From Chloroflexota bacterium (GTDB lineage: Bacteria > Chloroflexota > Anaerolineae > JAAYZQ01), in assembly GCA_018606645.1 (NCBI GenBank), contig JAGVRI010000009.1:59996-123995 (forward strand): a DNA stretch of 64,000 nucleotides. The letters run 5' to 3'. Shown here piece by piece: positions 1 to 7,840 of the stretch (position 1 is the first letter of the stretch; the number at the start of each line of letters is the position of its first letter). Position numbers and translations under genes: made by a program. The notes under the pieces were generated by a model, which saw nothing but the letters and a program-made list of their open reading frames with translations, was not told the DNA's origin and ran no database searches.

Positions 1-354
1 GGCGGTGTTGCTCTCGCCTCCGACGGTCGCGGCATCGCCGCCGGCCGTGTTCACCCAGCCGCCGACGACAGTGGCGCTGGCCCCGCTGGCCCAGTTCCCA
101 CTGCCCCCGCCCACGGTGGCGTATTCACCGTCGGCGGTATTGGAATAGCCCCCGGCGATGGTGGACCAGTTGCCGCTGGCGGTGTTGCTCTCGCCTCCGA
201 CGGTCGCGGCATCGCCGCCGGCCGTGTTCACCCAGCCGCCGACGACAGTGGCGCTGGCCCCGCTGGCCCAGTTCCCACTGCCCCCGCCGACGGTGGCGTA
301 CGCGCCGCTGGCCATATTGGAATAGCCGCCGGCGACGGTGGCGTACGCTCGATC
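1..354. repeat. tandem 177-bp coding repeat
   Basis: Bases 1-123 and 178-300 differ at about one position, and the rest of each 177-bp unit (59 codons) is related but diverged. The period keeps the reading frame of the overlapping surface protein, so this is a recent internal duplication of three ~20-residue Hep/Hag-like units. More copies may lie beyond the window edge. Confidence 0.9.
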
Positions 355-1002
355 CGACGTCGTGCCGGCTCCATCGCCGGCCTGGTTCCTCCGCCCGCCG
401 CTCACCGTCCCATAGTCATCGGTGACCGCGTTATGCGAGCCGCTCGCTCCACCCCCGCCGATCGTTGCCCCCACCACCCCGGCAAGCACAACATTGTCAC
501 TGTAGCCGCCGATCAGGTTGGGGCTGGTGGCGTTTTGCTGCGTCCACAGGCCCGGCAAGGCCAGCGCATAGGGCGCCGGCGTCAGCGCCTGGCGCGGGCT
601 GAGCACAGTATAGCTCCCGCTCCCTGTCGGGCAGCGTACAGAAATCTGCAGCCAGCGGGCATCGCCCTGGAACGCGTCCGCACCAAAGTCCAGGTCACGG
701 ATGGTGAACAGACCGCGGCTGACGGTGACGCCCGCTTTGGTCTGGGGCGCGCCGATCTGCGTCCCACCGACATCGGCATCCCACAGGCTGAACTCGAAAT
801 CGCACGTCCCGTCCACCAGGCCGCCGTCTTTCGTCAACTGGCCTTGATAGGTAAACGCCGTGCCCATCAGGGCCTGGGGTGCAACTCCCGTCTCTGTTGA
901 GGGCCGTCCCTCCTGAGCCTGACCACGGGAGCCAAGCCCCATGGTGCCGATGAGAGCCAAAGCCAACACAACCAGCGCCGTGAGAATCAACCGAGGTTTC
1001 AT
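1..1002 (-). CDS. Hep/Hag-like repeat surface protein, C-terminus cut by window edge
   Basis: The frame is open from an ATG at 1002 to base 1 with no stop, so at least 334 residues are encoded and the C-terminus lies outside the window. The first ~30 residues form a signal peptide (MKPR start, hydrophobic core, cleavage around AQA). Residues ~40-165 are nearly the same as the start of the paralogue at 3153-4691. From ~residue 190 the protein is built of ~20-residue units such as ATVGGGSGNWASG and ATVAGGYSN, which resemble the beta-roll head repeats (Hep/Hag) of trimeric autotransporters. An AAGGAGG-like site precedes the ATG. A cell-surface role is inferred from the repeats; no enzyme domain is visible. 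The last ~350 bases hold two 177-bp repeat units, so array length may vary. Confidence 0.8.
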   Translation of the reverse strand, partial: MKPRLILTALVVLALALIGTMGLGSRGQAQEGRPSTETGVAPQALMGTAFTYQGQLTKDGGLVDGTCDFEFSLWDADVGGTQIGAPQTKAGVTVSRGLFTIRDLDFGADAFQGDARWLQISVRCPTGSGSYTVLSPRQALTPAPYALALPGLWTQQNATSPNLIGGYSDNVVLAGVVGATIGGGGASGSHNAVTDDYGTVSGGRRNQAGDGAGTTSDRAYATVAGGYSNMASGAYATVGGGSGNWASGASATVVGGWVNTAGGDAATVGGESNTASGNWSTIAGGYSNTADGEYATVGGGSGNWASGASATVVGGWVNTAGGDAATVGGESNTA

Positions 1003-1164
1003 CGCTCCTTCCTCCTTGTGAAGAAATAGAAACCTGTTGAGATGTCACCGCATCTGGACGAGAGCATGCAGGCAAAGCGAAAGCTGACCAGAGAGCGGTT
1101 TCTCCGTCAGCGTGGTCTGGCTGCAGGGTTAGGGCGTGGTATCCGATTGTCAATACGCATGACC

Positions 1165-1193
1165 ATTATAGCACAATGGAGGCCGGGCGTCAA
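1165..1193 (-). promoter_or_regulatory. sigma70-type promoter TTGACG-17-TATAAT
   Basis: On the minus strand TTGACG (1193-1188) and TATAAT (1170-1165) are separated by exactly 17 bases. Transcription would start near 1158 and give a ~155-base leader before the surface-protein ATG at 1002. Confidence 0.8.
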
Positions 1194-1233
1194 GGGTCGG
1201 GCAAACCTCCTGACGCTTGCAAAGCGGTGGGAG

Positions 1234-1274
1234 GGAGTTCCCACGCCCGGTAGGGCGCCACGACGAATGAAAAT
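1234..1274 (-). repeat. dispersed ~40-bp intergenic repeat, copy 1
   Basis: Read on the minus strand this stretch (ATTTTCATTCGTCGTGGCGC... then ...CCGGGCGTGGGAACTCC) matches the segments at 49161-49203 and 53749-53790 at most positions. It lies in a gene-free stretch (1003-1385) that otherwise holds only the promoter at 1165-1193 and the palindrome at 1297-1374. Confidence 0.65.
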
Positions 1275-1296
1275 GCCCGGTGGCTGATGCGCACTG

Positions 1297-1374
1297 ACCT
1301 CACCTCATCCCCCCGGCCCCCTTCCCCTCTCCGCCGGCGGAGAGGGGAAGGGGGTGATCGGGTAGGGGTGAGGT
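1297..1374. repeat. GC-rich palindromic element (intergenic)
   Basis: Bases 1317-1354 are a perfect 38-bp palindrome with no loop (CCCCCTTCCCCTCTCCGCC and its reverse complement), and ACCTCA/TGAGGT flank it. It lies between two minus-strand genes and could fold as a transcript hairpin. Its CCCTCCCC/GGGGAGGG character is that of the in-frame palindromes of the restriction operon at 30.8-39.5 kb. Confidence 0.75.
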
Positions 1375-1385
1375 AATGCGAGGGG

Positions 1386-1667
1386 TCAGTAGTTCCGCAG
1401 CACCAGCGGCAGGTAGACCTGGTAGGGCGGCACTGCCCCACCCCAGAAGCCGCCGAGCAGACTGTACCCCCCGCCGGCAAGCAGCCCCGCGTCCGGCTGA
1501 CCGACCGTCCCGCCCAGGCTGTAGCCACCGCCAGTGCTGAACGTCGCCCCGCCGCCGTCAATCGTGTTCCAGGTCAGGTCGTAGCCGTCGCCCGATTGGG
1601 CCGCTGCCGGCAGGCCCGAGGCGACAAGGACAGAGACCGCCAGCAGAGAGAGCATCGCACGTTTCAT
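1386..1667 (-). CDS. small secreted protein with C-terminal YLPLVLRNY tail
   Basis: The product is about 93 residues. An N-terminal signal peptide (MKRAM, hydrophobic stretch, AAAQS) is followed by glycine-rich text with two related segments (GGGYSLGGTVGQPD and GGGYSLLGGFWGG). The protein ends in VYLPLVLRNY. The start at 1667 was chosen because AGGAGG lies 6 bases upstream; an ATG at 1694 would overlap the stop of the preceding peptidase gene. Similar short proteins and the same tail are common in Chloroflexota from memory; function is unknown. It probably shares a transcript with the genes at 1691-3085 and 3153-4691. The YLPLV tail is also seen on the protease at 49203-53444 and may be a sorting or anchoring signal. 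Confidence 0.75.
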   Translation of the reverse strand: MKRAMLSLLAVSVLVASGLPAAAQSGDGYDLTWNTIDGGGATFSTGGGYSLGGTVGQPDAGLLAGGGYSLLGGFWGGAVPPYQVYLPLVLRNY

Positions 1668-1690
1668 CGTCATCCTCCTCATCTTGACCC

Positions 1691-3085
1691 TCACGGGCTC
1701 AGGACAGCGGGGCCTTCATAGCTGTGGATGGTCATCGGTTTGGTGAGGGTGGCCGGCACGGTGTAATTGCCTTCCTTCAGCCAGAGGTGGCCCCCGTTCG
1801 GGACCGAGGACAGCCCTTCCCCAAAGGTGTTGAACGGCTTCTGAATCCAGCCTTGCTCGATTCCCGACCAGGCCCCATCTACATAGACATAGTGGACCGG
1901 CGAGGAATAGGGCCAGGAGTTGTGCACATCGGCAAAGGCCAGGGTTTGCCAGCCGTTGGACGGCCCGCCATGGCCGTGGTTGATCCAGAACTCTTGCACG
2001 CCCAACTCGTTCCGGTAGCCGGCCGCTACCATATTGTGGCTGTCGCTGGCCACCAGGATCACCAAGCCGCCGACCAGGCTCCGCCGCAGAGGCTCCACGT
2101 GGGCCACGCCCCCCTCCTCCGGGGTGTAGATATACTCGGTCGCCCGGTACCGAAACGGCACTTCCACAGCGCTCTCCCCCGGCCAGCCCCACGAGGCGCC
2201 GACTTCGTAGTTCATGTGAATCGCCACCCCGCAGTGGTACATCAGGGTCGCCACGTCCAGGTTCGACTCGGTCAGATTGGACAGGGGCATGTTGGCCCAG
2301 TTGTAGGTCTGGGCGCCGAAATTGACCGAATGGCTGAACTGGACGCTTCCCCACACATCATCGTAGCTGACTGTCCCGTTGCCGGTGACGGGCCACTCGT
2401 GAAAACGGAACTTGATGGCCATCGCTGTGGCCACGCAGCCGGTCGGCACGTTGGAATTGTTGCCGTTGTGCGCCGCCACCACTTCATTGTAGGGCCATCC
2501 CTGGCTCCAGATCGCCGTTTCCCAAAAAACATACTCGTCCGTCTGCGGGAAGTGGACCTCTTCCAGGCTCTCCCCCTGGCTCAGTTTGGCGCGCAGGGTT
2601 GCCCAGGCGGGATGCGGCTCAGACGGCAGGTTCTGCCACATCCGCTCCAGCGCATGGGACACGTCGCCCCGCACCAGGTCCAGCCCCGGCTCATCCCACC
2701 AAAACCGCGATTCGACCGCATGAGCCTGGATCGGTTGCAGACGATCGGTGGCGGCAACGACCACATAGCCGGCCGGCCGATATTCGATCACATAGGCCAG
2801 GACCTGCTCGCCGGGCGGAAGGGACGCCTCCAGCCTGCCTCCTGACACAAAGTAGGAGACGGTGTGCTGGCCCAATGCCTGAAGACGTTCCACCCGCTCC
2901 TGATCGGAGAGGCCCGAACGGGCATCGTTCAACTCCATGGCCATCCACAGGTCGGCGATGGCGATCGCTTCCTCTTCGGCGATGGCGCCTGGCGCGGCGC
3001 GACTGCTGCCAGGGAGGATCAGCGGGCCCACGACCAGGAGCAGGCCGATCAGCGCCATCGGCAAGATGCCACGTTTGATCTTCAT
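1691..3085 (-). CDS. secreted C10-family (streptopain-like) cysteine peptidase
   Basis: The product (464 residues) begins with a signal peptide (MKIKRG, long hydrophobic core). Residues ~35-180 look like the propeptide/Spi-type inhibitory domain of C10 peptidases, and residues ~185-410 are the papain-like catalytic part. The expected catalytic Cys is ~217 in PTGCVATAMA and the catalytic His is ~350 in SHNMVAAGY, with WSQGWPYN before the Cys as in the family. The last ~50 residues (HLWLKEGNYTVPATLTKP...) resemble the first turn of a beta-helix that stops early. The start at 3085 has GAGGAGG six bases upstream; the frame stays open further up without a better site. It would degrade extracellular proteins. 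A 67-base gap separates it from the preceding surface-protein gene, suggesting one operon. Confidence 0.85.
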   Translation of the reverse strand: MKIKRGILPMALIGLLLVVGPLILPGSSRAAPGAIAEEEAIAIADLWMAMELNDARSGLSDQERVERLQALGQHTVSYFVSGGRLEASLPPGEQVLAYVIEYRPAGYVVVAATDRLQPIQAHAVESRFWWDEPGLDLVRGDVSHALERMWQNLPSEPHPAWATLRAKLSQGESLEEVHFPQTDEYVFWETAIWSQGWPYNEVVAAHNGNNSNVPTGCVATAMAIKFRFHEWPVTGNGTVSYDDVWGSVQFSHSVNFGAQTYNWANMPLSNLTESNLDVATLMYHCGVAIHMNYEVGASWGWPGESAVEVPFRYRATEYIYTPEEGGVAHVEPLRRSLVGGLVILVASDSHNMVAAGYRNELGVQEFWINHGHGGPSNGWQTLAFADVHNSWPYSSPVHYVYVDGAWSGIEQGWIQKPFNTFGEGLSSVPNGGHLWLKEGNYTVPATLTKPMTIHSYEGPAVLSP

Positions 3086-3152
3086 CATGCACCTCCTCAG
3101 ACCGGTGACAGTGCCCAGGGCAATCCTGGCGCACTGCACCTTGGCGCTGACC

Positions 3153-4691
3153 TCATTGCAGCGCGATCAGGACCAGGACCAGTCCCCGGCCCTTCTCCAG
3201 CGCCGTCATCGCCTTGCCCAGGACCGCGCCCTGGGCGTCCGTTCGGCTGACCTTCATCGCATGTCCCGGGACCGGAGAGGTGGTGAGGAGGTCCCCCGGC
3301 CGGATGGCGCCGGCAGAGGCATCGGCCCAGACATAGACCCGACCGGTCAGGGCCACCGGGTAGGACCCATCGGCCACCGATCCGGTCTGGCCCATCACCA
3401 CCCCCGGTTCGATGCCCCCCGCGCCGGCGATCACCCCGGCCACCGTGCGGTCATACGCCTCCTGGCAGACCCTCAACTTGCCTGGATGGTCCGGGTCAAT
3501 GCAGACCACCGTCCCCGGCTCGATCCGCTCTTTCCTGGTTGTGACCTGGAACGGCTCGGACAGGTCGCTGCCGCCAGTGAGGGTGAGGGTCGAACACTCG
3601 ACGGCGCCGTTGTTCTTGACCTTGAACACCGGATGCCAGCCGCCGACCCAGCTATCGGCGCGCAAGATGTCCCCCGTTCCATGTTGCGACAAGAGCAGGG
3701 TCAGGTCCGTGGAGTGGCTCTCCAAGGTCATGGCGATGCCGCTGGCGTGGTCGTTGGTCACATGGACCGTCGAGCCGGCCACGCCGCTGCGCGACGAATA
3801 GACGGACAGGGCATGGCTGCCGGGGTTGTTGGTGCCGACGCCCACGCCGCCGCCGGCGCGGATCAGGAATTGGTTCGCCCCGGTCGAAGCAAAGTCGGCG
3901 TCAGTACTATCGGCCCACACAAAGGCGCCAGCGTGGGTTGCCTTGGCGCGCCGGCCGGCAGCGAAACTGTAACTGCCGCTGGCCGTGTTCTTCCTACCTC
4001 CGGCGACGGTGGCATAGGAACCGCTGGCGGCGTTGCCATCACCCCCGCCGACGGTGGCCGCATTATCGGCGACATTATTGAGACCCCCGCTGACGGTGCC
4101 GTAGTGACCAATCACCCGGTTGGGAAGGCTGCTAAGGCCTCCACCGCCAATCGTAGCGCCGACCACACCACCAGCCACACTGTTACCGCTGTAGCCGCCG
4201 ATGACGTTCGGGCTAATGGCGTTCTGCTCTGTCCACAGCCCCGGCAAGGCCAGCGCGTAGGGCGCCGGCGTCAGCGCCTGGCGCGGGCTCAGATCGGTAT
4301 AGCTCCCGCTCCCCGCCGGGCAGCGCACCGCAATCGCCAACCAGCGCGCCTCCCCCTGGAACGCGTCCGCGCCAAAGTCCAGGTCACGGATGGTGAAGAG
4401 GCCATTGCTGACGCCGATGTTGGTTTTGGTTTGGGTGGCGCCGATCTGCGTCCCGCCGCTGGCCGCATCCCACAGGCGGAACTCGAAATCGCAGGCCCCG
4501 TCCACCAGACTTTCGTCTTTCTTCAGTTGGCCCTGGTAGGTAAACGCCGTGCCCATCAGGGCCTGGGGTGCAACTCCCGCCTCTGCTGAGGGCTGTCCCT
4601 CCTGAGCCTGACCACGGGGGCCAAGCCCCATGGTGCCGATGAGAGTCAAAGCCAACACAACCAATGCCGTGAGAATCAACCGAGGTTTCAT
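3153..4691 (-). CDS. Hep/Hag-like repeat surface protein with conserved C-terminal domain
   Basis: This complete 512-residue paralogue of the left-edge protein has a signal peptide (residues 1-30), a conserved beta-rich region (40-165), a short run of Hep/Hag-like units (about 185-250, for example TVGGGDGNAASGSYATVAGG), a segment resembling YadA/tail-fibre heads (FVWADSTDADF, NQFLIRAGGGVGVGT), and a C-terminal domain (about 375-512) ending in GRGLVLVLIALQ. The tail pattern GDLLTTSPVPGHAMKV is seen in many environmental proteins of this type (family knowledge). It is probably extracellular and structural. The consensus promoter at 5035-5063 lies upstream and could drive this gene with the two genes after it. 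Confidence 0.8.
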   Translation of the reverse strand: MKPRLILTALVVLALTLIGTMGLGPRGQAQEGQPSAEAGVAPQALMGTAFTYQGQLKKDESLVDGACDFEFRLWDAASGGTQIGATQTKTNIGVSNGLFTIRDLDFGADAFQGEARWLAIAVRCPAGSGSYTDLSPRQALTPAPYALALPGLWTEQNAISPNVIGGYSGNSVAGGVVGATIGGGGLSSLPNRVIGHYGTVSGGLNNVADNAATVGGGDGNAASGSYATVAGGRKNTASGSYSFAAGRRAKATHAGAFVWADSTDADFASTGANQFLIRAGGGVGVGTNNPGSHALSVYSSRSGVAGSTVHVTNDHASGIAMTLESHSTDLTLLLSQHGTGDILRADSWVGGWHPVFKVKNNGAVECSTLTLTGGSDLSEPFQVTTRKERIEPGTVVCIDPDHPGKLRVCQEAYDRTVAGVIAGAGGIEPGVVMGQTGSVADGSYPVALTGRVYVWADASAGAIRPGDLLTTSPVPGHAMKVSRTDAQGAVLGKAMTALEKGRGLVLVLIALQ

Positions 4692-4850
4692 CGCTCCTTC
4701 CCTCCTTGCAAGAACAACCTACCTGAAAGGTCTTCCCTTCCCATCCGGCATGCCAACGTGTGAGGGTCCCTTTCGGAGCCTCCGGCGGTTCGAAACTGGC
4801 GCCAGGGGCTCTCCTCGGCCTGCGGACACAGCAGCGCTTCGCCTACCGCC

Positions 4851-4879
4851 TTCCCCCTCTCCGATTCGGGGAGGGGAAA
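4851..4879. repeat. palindromic element in the leader of the surface-protein operon
   Basis: TTCCCCCTCTCC and GGGAGGGGAAAG form an inverted repeat of the same CCCTCCCC/GGGGAGGG type as at 1317-1354. It lies within the ~335-base leader between the promoter at 5035-5063 and the ATG at 4691. Nothing else is recognisable in 4692-5034. Confidence 0.55.
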
Positions 4880-5034
4880 GGGATTCGGGGAACGAGGTGA
4901 GCTGTCCAACGGGCGGCTTCCCCTATCTCCCTTCACAACGAGAATGTCGTCTCCTTGAGGCAATCGGTACGAGGAGAGGGCAGCGACTGTCTGTAGGAGA
5001 CAACCAGCCCTGCAATTCAACCCTTCTACAATCT

Positions 5035-5063
5035 ATTATACGCCCCGAATTACCCTCTGTCAA
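5035..5063 (-). promoter_or_regulatory. perfect consensus promoter TTGACA-17-TATAAT
   Basis: On the minus strand TTGACA (5063-5058) and TATAAT (5040-5035) have a 17-base spacer, the exact sigma70 consensus. The start site near 5028 would give a long leader before the repeat surface protein at 4691. Confidence 0.88.
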
Positions 5064-5110
5064 TCACTCCTTTTAGGTAGTATCGATCGCCTGTCTGGTT
5101 TAGATGAATG

Positions 5111-5178
5111 AAGGGTCCTGCCCAGGCCACGTGTTGCGTTCTTTCTGGTCCCAAGGTCGTGACCTGGACAGGACCCTT
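5111..5178. repeat. 20-bp imperfect inverted repeat downstream of ferritin
   Basis: Bases 5111-5130 and 5159-5178 are complementary at 18 of 20 positions (outer arm AAGGGTCCTG/CAGGACCCTT), with a 28-base loop. It follows the ferritin stop on the minus strand and could stabilise or end that transcript; no clear U-run follows, so the role is uncertain. Confidence 0.55.
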
Positions 5179-5224
5179 ACTGCCGATCAGGCCCGGCGGG
5201 CCTTCAATTTCTCAATCAGGTTGT

Positions 5225-5719
5225 TTAGTCGCCTCGCTGAGCCAGTTGCCGGTCGAGCATCACCAGCGCCTGGCCCTTCTCGCCCGCCATCTTGAGCAGA
5301 TTCAGGATCTCGGTCGCGTTTTTCTCTTCCTCGATTTGTTCATCCACAAACCATTGCAACAGGCCCAGGCTGGCATAGTCCTTTTCCTCGACGGCCAGCG
5401 CATACAGCCGGTGGATGCAGCCGGTAATGTACTGTTCGTGTTCCAGCGTTTTGGCAAATACGTCGGTGGGACCCTGATATTCGGCCGGGGGTTGATTCAA
5501 CGCCTGCAATATCACCCGACCGCCCCGGTCGTGGATATGCTCATAGAACTTGAGAGCATGTTCCAGCTCTTCCTGACTTTGCACCTTCATCCAATGAGCA
5601 AAGCCTTGGAGGTTGATCGACTCGCAATAGGCGGCCATTCCCAGGTAAATGTAGGCCGAATAGAGCTCTTCCCGGATCTGATCGTTGAGAGCGTCTTGCA
5701 TCTTCTTGCTGATTTCCAT
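5225..5719 (-). CDS. ftnA: bacterial non-heme ferritin
   Basis: The 164-residue product is full-length for a bacterial ferritin, a cytoplasmic 24-subunit cage that oxidises and stores iron. Ferroxidase ligands are in place: Glu17 in REELYSAY, the ExxH pair Glu51/His54 in EELEHAL, and later glutamates in the DEQIEEEK helix. The four-helix pattern and the C-terminal short helix are intact. GGAGAGG lies four bases before the ATG, and a consensus-like promoter is at 5799-5827. No heme-ligand methionine typical of bacterioferritin is evident. It stands alone as a transcription unit. Assignment rests on clear family motifs. Confidence 0.93.
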   Translation of the reverse strand: MEISKKMQDALNDQIREELYSAYIYLGMAAYCESINLQGFAHWMKVQSQEELEHALKFYEHIHDRGGRVILQALNQPPAEYQGPTDVFAKTLEHEQYITGCIHRLYALAVEEKDYASLGLLQWFVDEQIEEEKNATEILNLLKMAGEKGQALVMLDRQLAQRGD

Positions 5720-5798
5720 TTTTCCTCTCCTTTCTGTTTCACGAAACCTGCCTGAGGATAAGACAGGCCCTTTTTTAGAATATTTCTATACAAAATCA

Positions 5799-5827
5799 AT
5801 TATACCATCAAATCGAAGGCTGGTCAA
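5799..5827 (-). promoter_or_regulatory. ferritin promoter TTGACC-17-TATAAT
   Basis: On the minus strand TTGACC (5827-5822) and TATAAT (5804-5799) have a 17-base spacer. The start near 5792 lies about 70 bases before the ferritin ATG at 5719. No clear Fur box was seen. Confidence 0.85.
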
Positions 5828-5879
5828 ACAAGAGAACCAGCGTGGCAGTTGCGCAGCCGGTCGGATCCAGCGCCACCGC

Positions 5880-6638
5880 TTACCGCGATTTCTCCTGGAT
5901 GGTCGCCGTCAGCCATAGCAACAGCCCGATGGCGACCATGAACACCAGGTCCACCGCCAGGGTCAGCGCAAACGCCGAAGCGAGGTAGCTGGCCAGCGCG
6001 CTCACCCCCTCAACCGCCACTTCAGCGATGACCGGCACACCGCCGACGACCATGATGACGGCGGCGGCGATCCCCAAGAAGATCAGCACCGGTGAGAGCG
6101 AGGCCATATCGGATTCGCTGGGGAGCATCGCGTTGGACACGGCAAAGATCAGATAGAGCCACAGCCAAAAGTCGGCGACTTGGATCAGTTGTTCGAGACT
6201 GGCCACGATCCCGGTCACGCCCTGGCCGGCCACCATCTCGACCAGATCATCGATGCCGAGCACCTGATTGCCGATGAGGAGAATGACCGCCGAGCCGCCC
6301 AACAGGGGCGCCAGGCCGATGAGGCTCCCCCGGACCCGGTCTACGTTGCCGACCTGGATCGATCCCAGCGACACCTGCCGGCTTCGGCCTTTTCGCCTGG
6401 GTCCGATGGAAAACCGCCGGACAGGAACCCGCAGCGCGACAGCCATCAGCCAGTGGCTCAGTTCGTGGATCACCACCCCCGGCAGGACCAGGACAAAGTA
6501 GAGCACCAACGCCACGTCCGGATCGCCGACCCAGCGCAGGCTGAGTTCCTGTAACCGTTGGGTGATCCACCGTTTGACCCACAGCAGAGGCAACAGCGTG
6601 CCTCCCAAGGCAAGCAACGGCGTCCAGGGAATCGACAA
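5880..6638 (-). CDS. membrane metalloprotease, M50/site-2-protease-like
   Basis: The product (about 252 residues) is mostly hydrophobic with about six membrane segments. It carries the zinc-protease motif HELSH in VVIHELSHWLMA within the second or third segment, as in M50 proteases, which cut substrates inside the membrane. A TTG start at 6638 was chosen because the frame further up overlaps the preceding phosphoesterase gene by ~100 bases; GGGAG lies just upstream across that gene's stop at 6643. A clear third zinc ligand (usually Asp in a distal segment) could not be assigned, so activity is not certain. It is the last gene of a run of three minus-strand genes and could share a promoter at 9469-9497. 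Confidence 0.75.
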   Translation of the reverse strand: MSIPWTPLLALGGTLLPLLWVKRWITQRLQELSLRWVGDPDVALVLYFVLVLPGVVIHELSHWLMAVALRVPVRRFSIGPRRKGRSRQVSLGSIQVGNVDRVRGSLIGLAPLLGGSAVILLIGNQVLGIDDLVEMVAGQGVTGIVASLEQLIQVADFWLWLYLIFAVSNAMLPSESDMASLSPVLIFLGIAAAVIMVVGGVPVIAEVAVEGVSALASYLASAFALTLAVDLVFMVAIGLLLWLTATIQEKSR

Positions 6639-6642
6639 GGGC

Positions 6643-7809
6643 TTAGCTCCCAGACAGGCTGATCGCCACGACCTCGGGCGGGCAAAAGAAGCGAGCGCGG
6701 AGGGTGCCAAACCCCTCGAACCCCAGGCCCCGGCTGACATAGAGGTCGGTCTCGCCCTCCCGATAGTGTCCGGACTCGTACCGCTTCCAGTACCGTGAGC
6801 TGGTCACAATCGCGCCCAAGCCGGGTACGCGCCATTGGCCCCCATGGGTGTGGCCGGCCAGGTAGAGGTGGATGCCTAGAGAGGCAGCCTGGGGCATCAA
6901 GTCCGGAGTATGGTAGAGCAATAGAGTAAACGCGTCGTCCGGCACATCGTTCAACAAGGCGCGGAGTCTGGCGCCATCGGCGGCCACATCCCGCGTGCAG
7001 GTGAGACCGATCAGCCACAGGTGATGGTCCGCCACCTGCACCTCCACGGCTCGGTCCTCCAGCACCACGATCCCCAGCCTGTCCAATACCAAACGCAGCG
7101 CCTCGGGTCGGTCTACCTCAGCCGTGCCCCAGACGGCATAGATGCCGCCAGGGGCATGCAGTTGTCCCAGGAGCGTCTCCAGGTCGGTCAGAGCGAGGGG
7201 TTCGGTGCTGTACGTGGTGCTGAGATAGTCGCCGGTCAGGACGATGAGGTCAGGGGCTAACGCCGCCACTAACGAGGGCAGGGATCGTTCCCGCCGGGTC
7301 AGGCGTTCCACGTGAAGATCCGATAGCTGGACGATCCGCAGGGGCGAACCGGGATTCGCCAAACGGGGGTGGGTCAACTCCAGGCGAGTGACCCGAACCT
7401 GGAAGGGTTCGATCATCGTGCCGTACGCCACCAGCGCCGATATCAGAAGCTGGATCCCTGCCACGCCGATCCATGTAGGAAGCGGCCAGCGCACGCCCAT
7501 CGGCAGGGCAGCCAGGATGATCCCCCAACGAAGGCAGGCCAATGCCAGGAGCGGCGGTTGCACCGGGCCGTACGACACCCCATGCCGGGGCAACGCACTC
7601 AGCAAGGCCCAATCGGCCCCGACGAAAAGCAGCAACCCGAGCGCGGCCATCCACCCCCAGCCAGGCGCACCGGTCACCTGGCCCCACAGCAGGCCGGCCA
7701 CTGCCCCCAACGCCAGGGGAATTGAGGCCACCCACCCGGCCGGCCAGGCTGCTGGCTTCTCGGTGAGCAGCAACAGGCTGTAAAACGGATGATCCCCAAG
7801 CCACTTCAT
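6643..7809 (-). CDS. membrane-anchored metallophosphoesterase with degenerate GNHD motif
   Basis: An N-terminal region of about four membrane segments (residues ~10-145) is followed by a calcineurin-like phosphoesterase domain. Visible metal-ligand motifs are SDLHVE (DxH), TGDY, YHTPD and GHTHGGQ. The usual GNHD/E block is replaced by WGTAEVD, removing the Asn and His that normally bridge the metal and protonate the product. Family members of this YkuE type act on phosphoesters such as lipid intermediates or UDP-diacylglucosamine (family knowledge); the substrate here is unknown and activity may be altered. The start at 7809 is a compromise: an ATG at 7857 is in frame but overlaps the upstream stop. 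It lies 4 bases before the M50-like gene. Confidence 0.8.
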   Translation of the reverse strand: MKWLGDHPFYSLLLLTEKPAAWPAGWVASIPLALGAVAGLLWGQVTGAPGWGWMAALGLLLFVGADWALLSALPRHGVSYGPVQPPLLALACLRWGIILAALPMGVRWPLPTWIGVAGIQLLISALVAYGTMIEPFQVRVTRLELTHPRLANPGSPLRIVQLSDLHVERLTRRERSLPSLVAALAPDLIVLTGDYLSTTYSTEPLALTDLETLLGQLHAPGGIYAVWGTAEVDRPEALRLVLDRLGIVVLEDRAVEVQVADHHLWLIGLTCTRDVAADGARLRALLNDVPDDAFTLLLYHTPDLMPQAASLGIHLYLAGHTHGGQWRVPGLGAIVTSSRYWKRYESGHYREGETDLYVSRGLGFEGFGTLRARFFCPPEVVAISLSGS

Positions 7810-7840
7810 CGCAGGGCCTTTGCCACACCTCCCATGCCGT

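Noticed and set aside
2937..4589. Long open frame on the plus strand opposite the repeat surface protein
   Set aside because: It mirrors the minus-strand repeats, lacks any known motif and ribosome site, and the left-edge paralogue gives a similar antisense frame by composition.
5750..5776. GCCTG/CAGGC hairpin followed by six T, like a terminator
   Set aside because: It is oriented for the plus strand where no gene lies upstream; it sits in the ferritin leader on the other strand.
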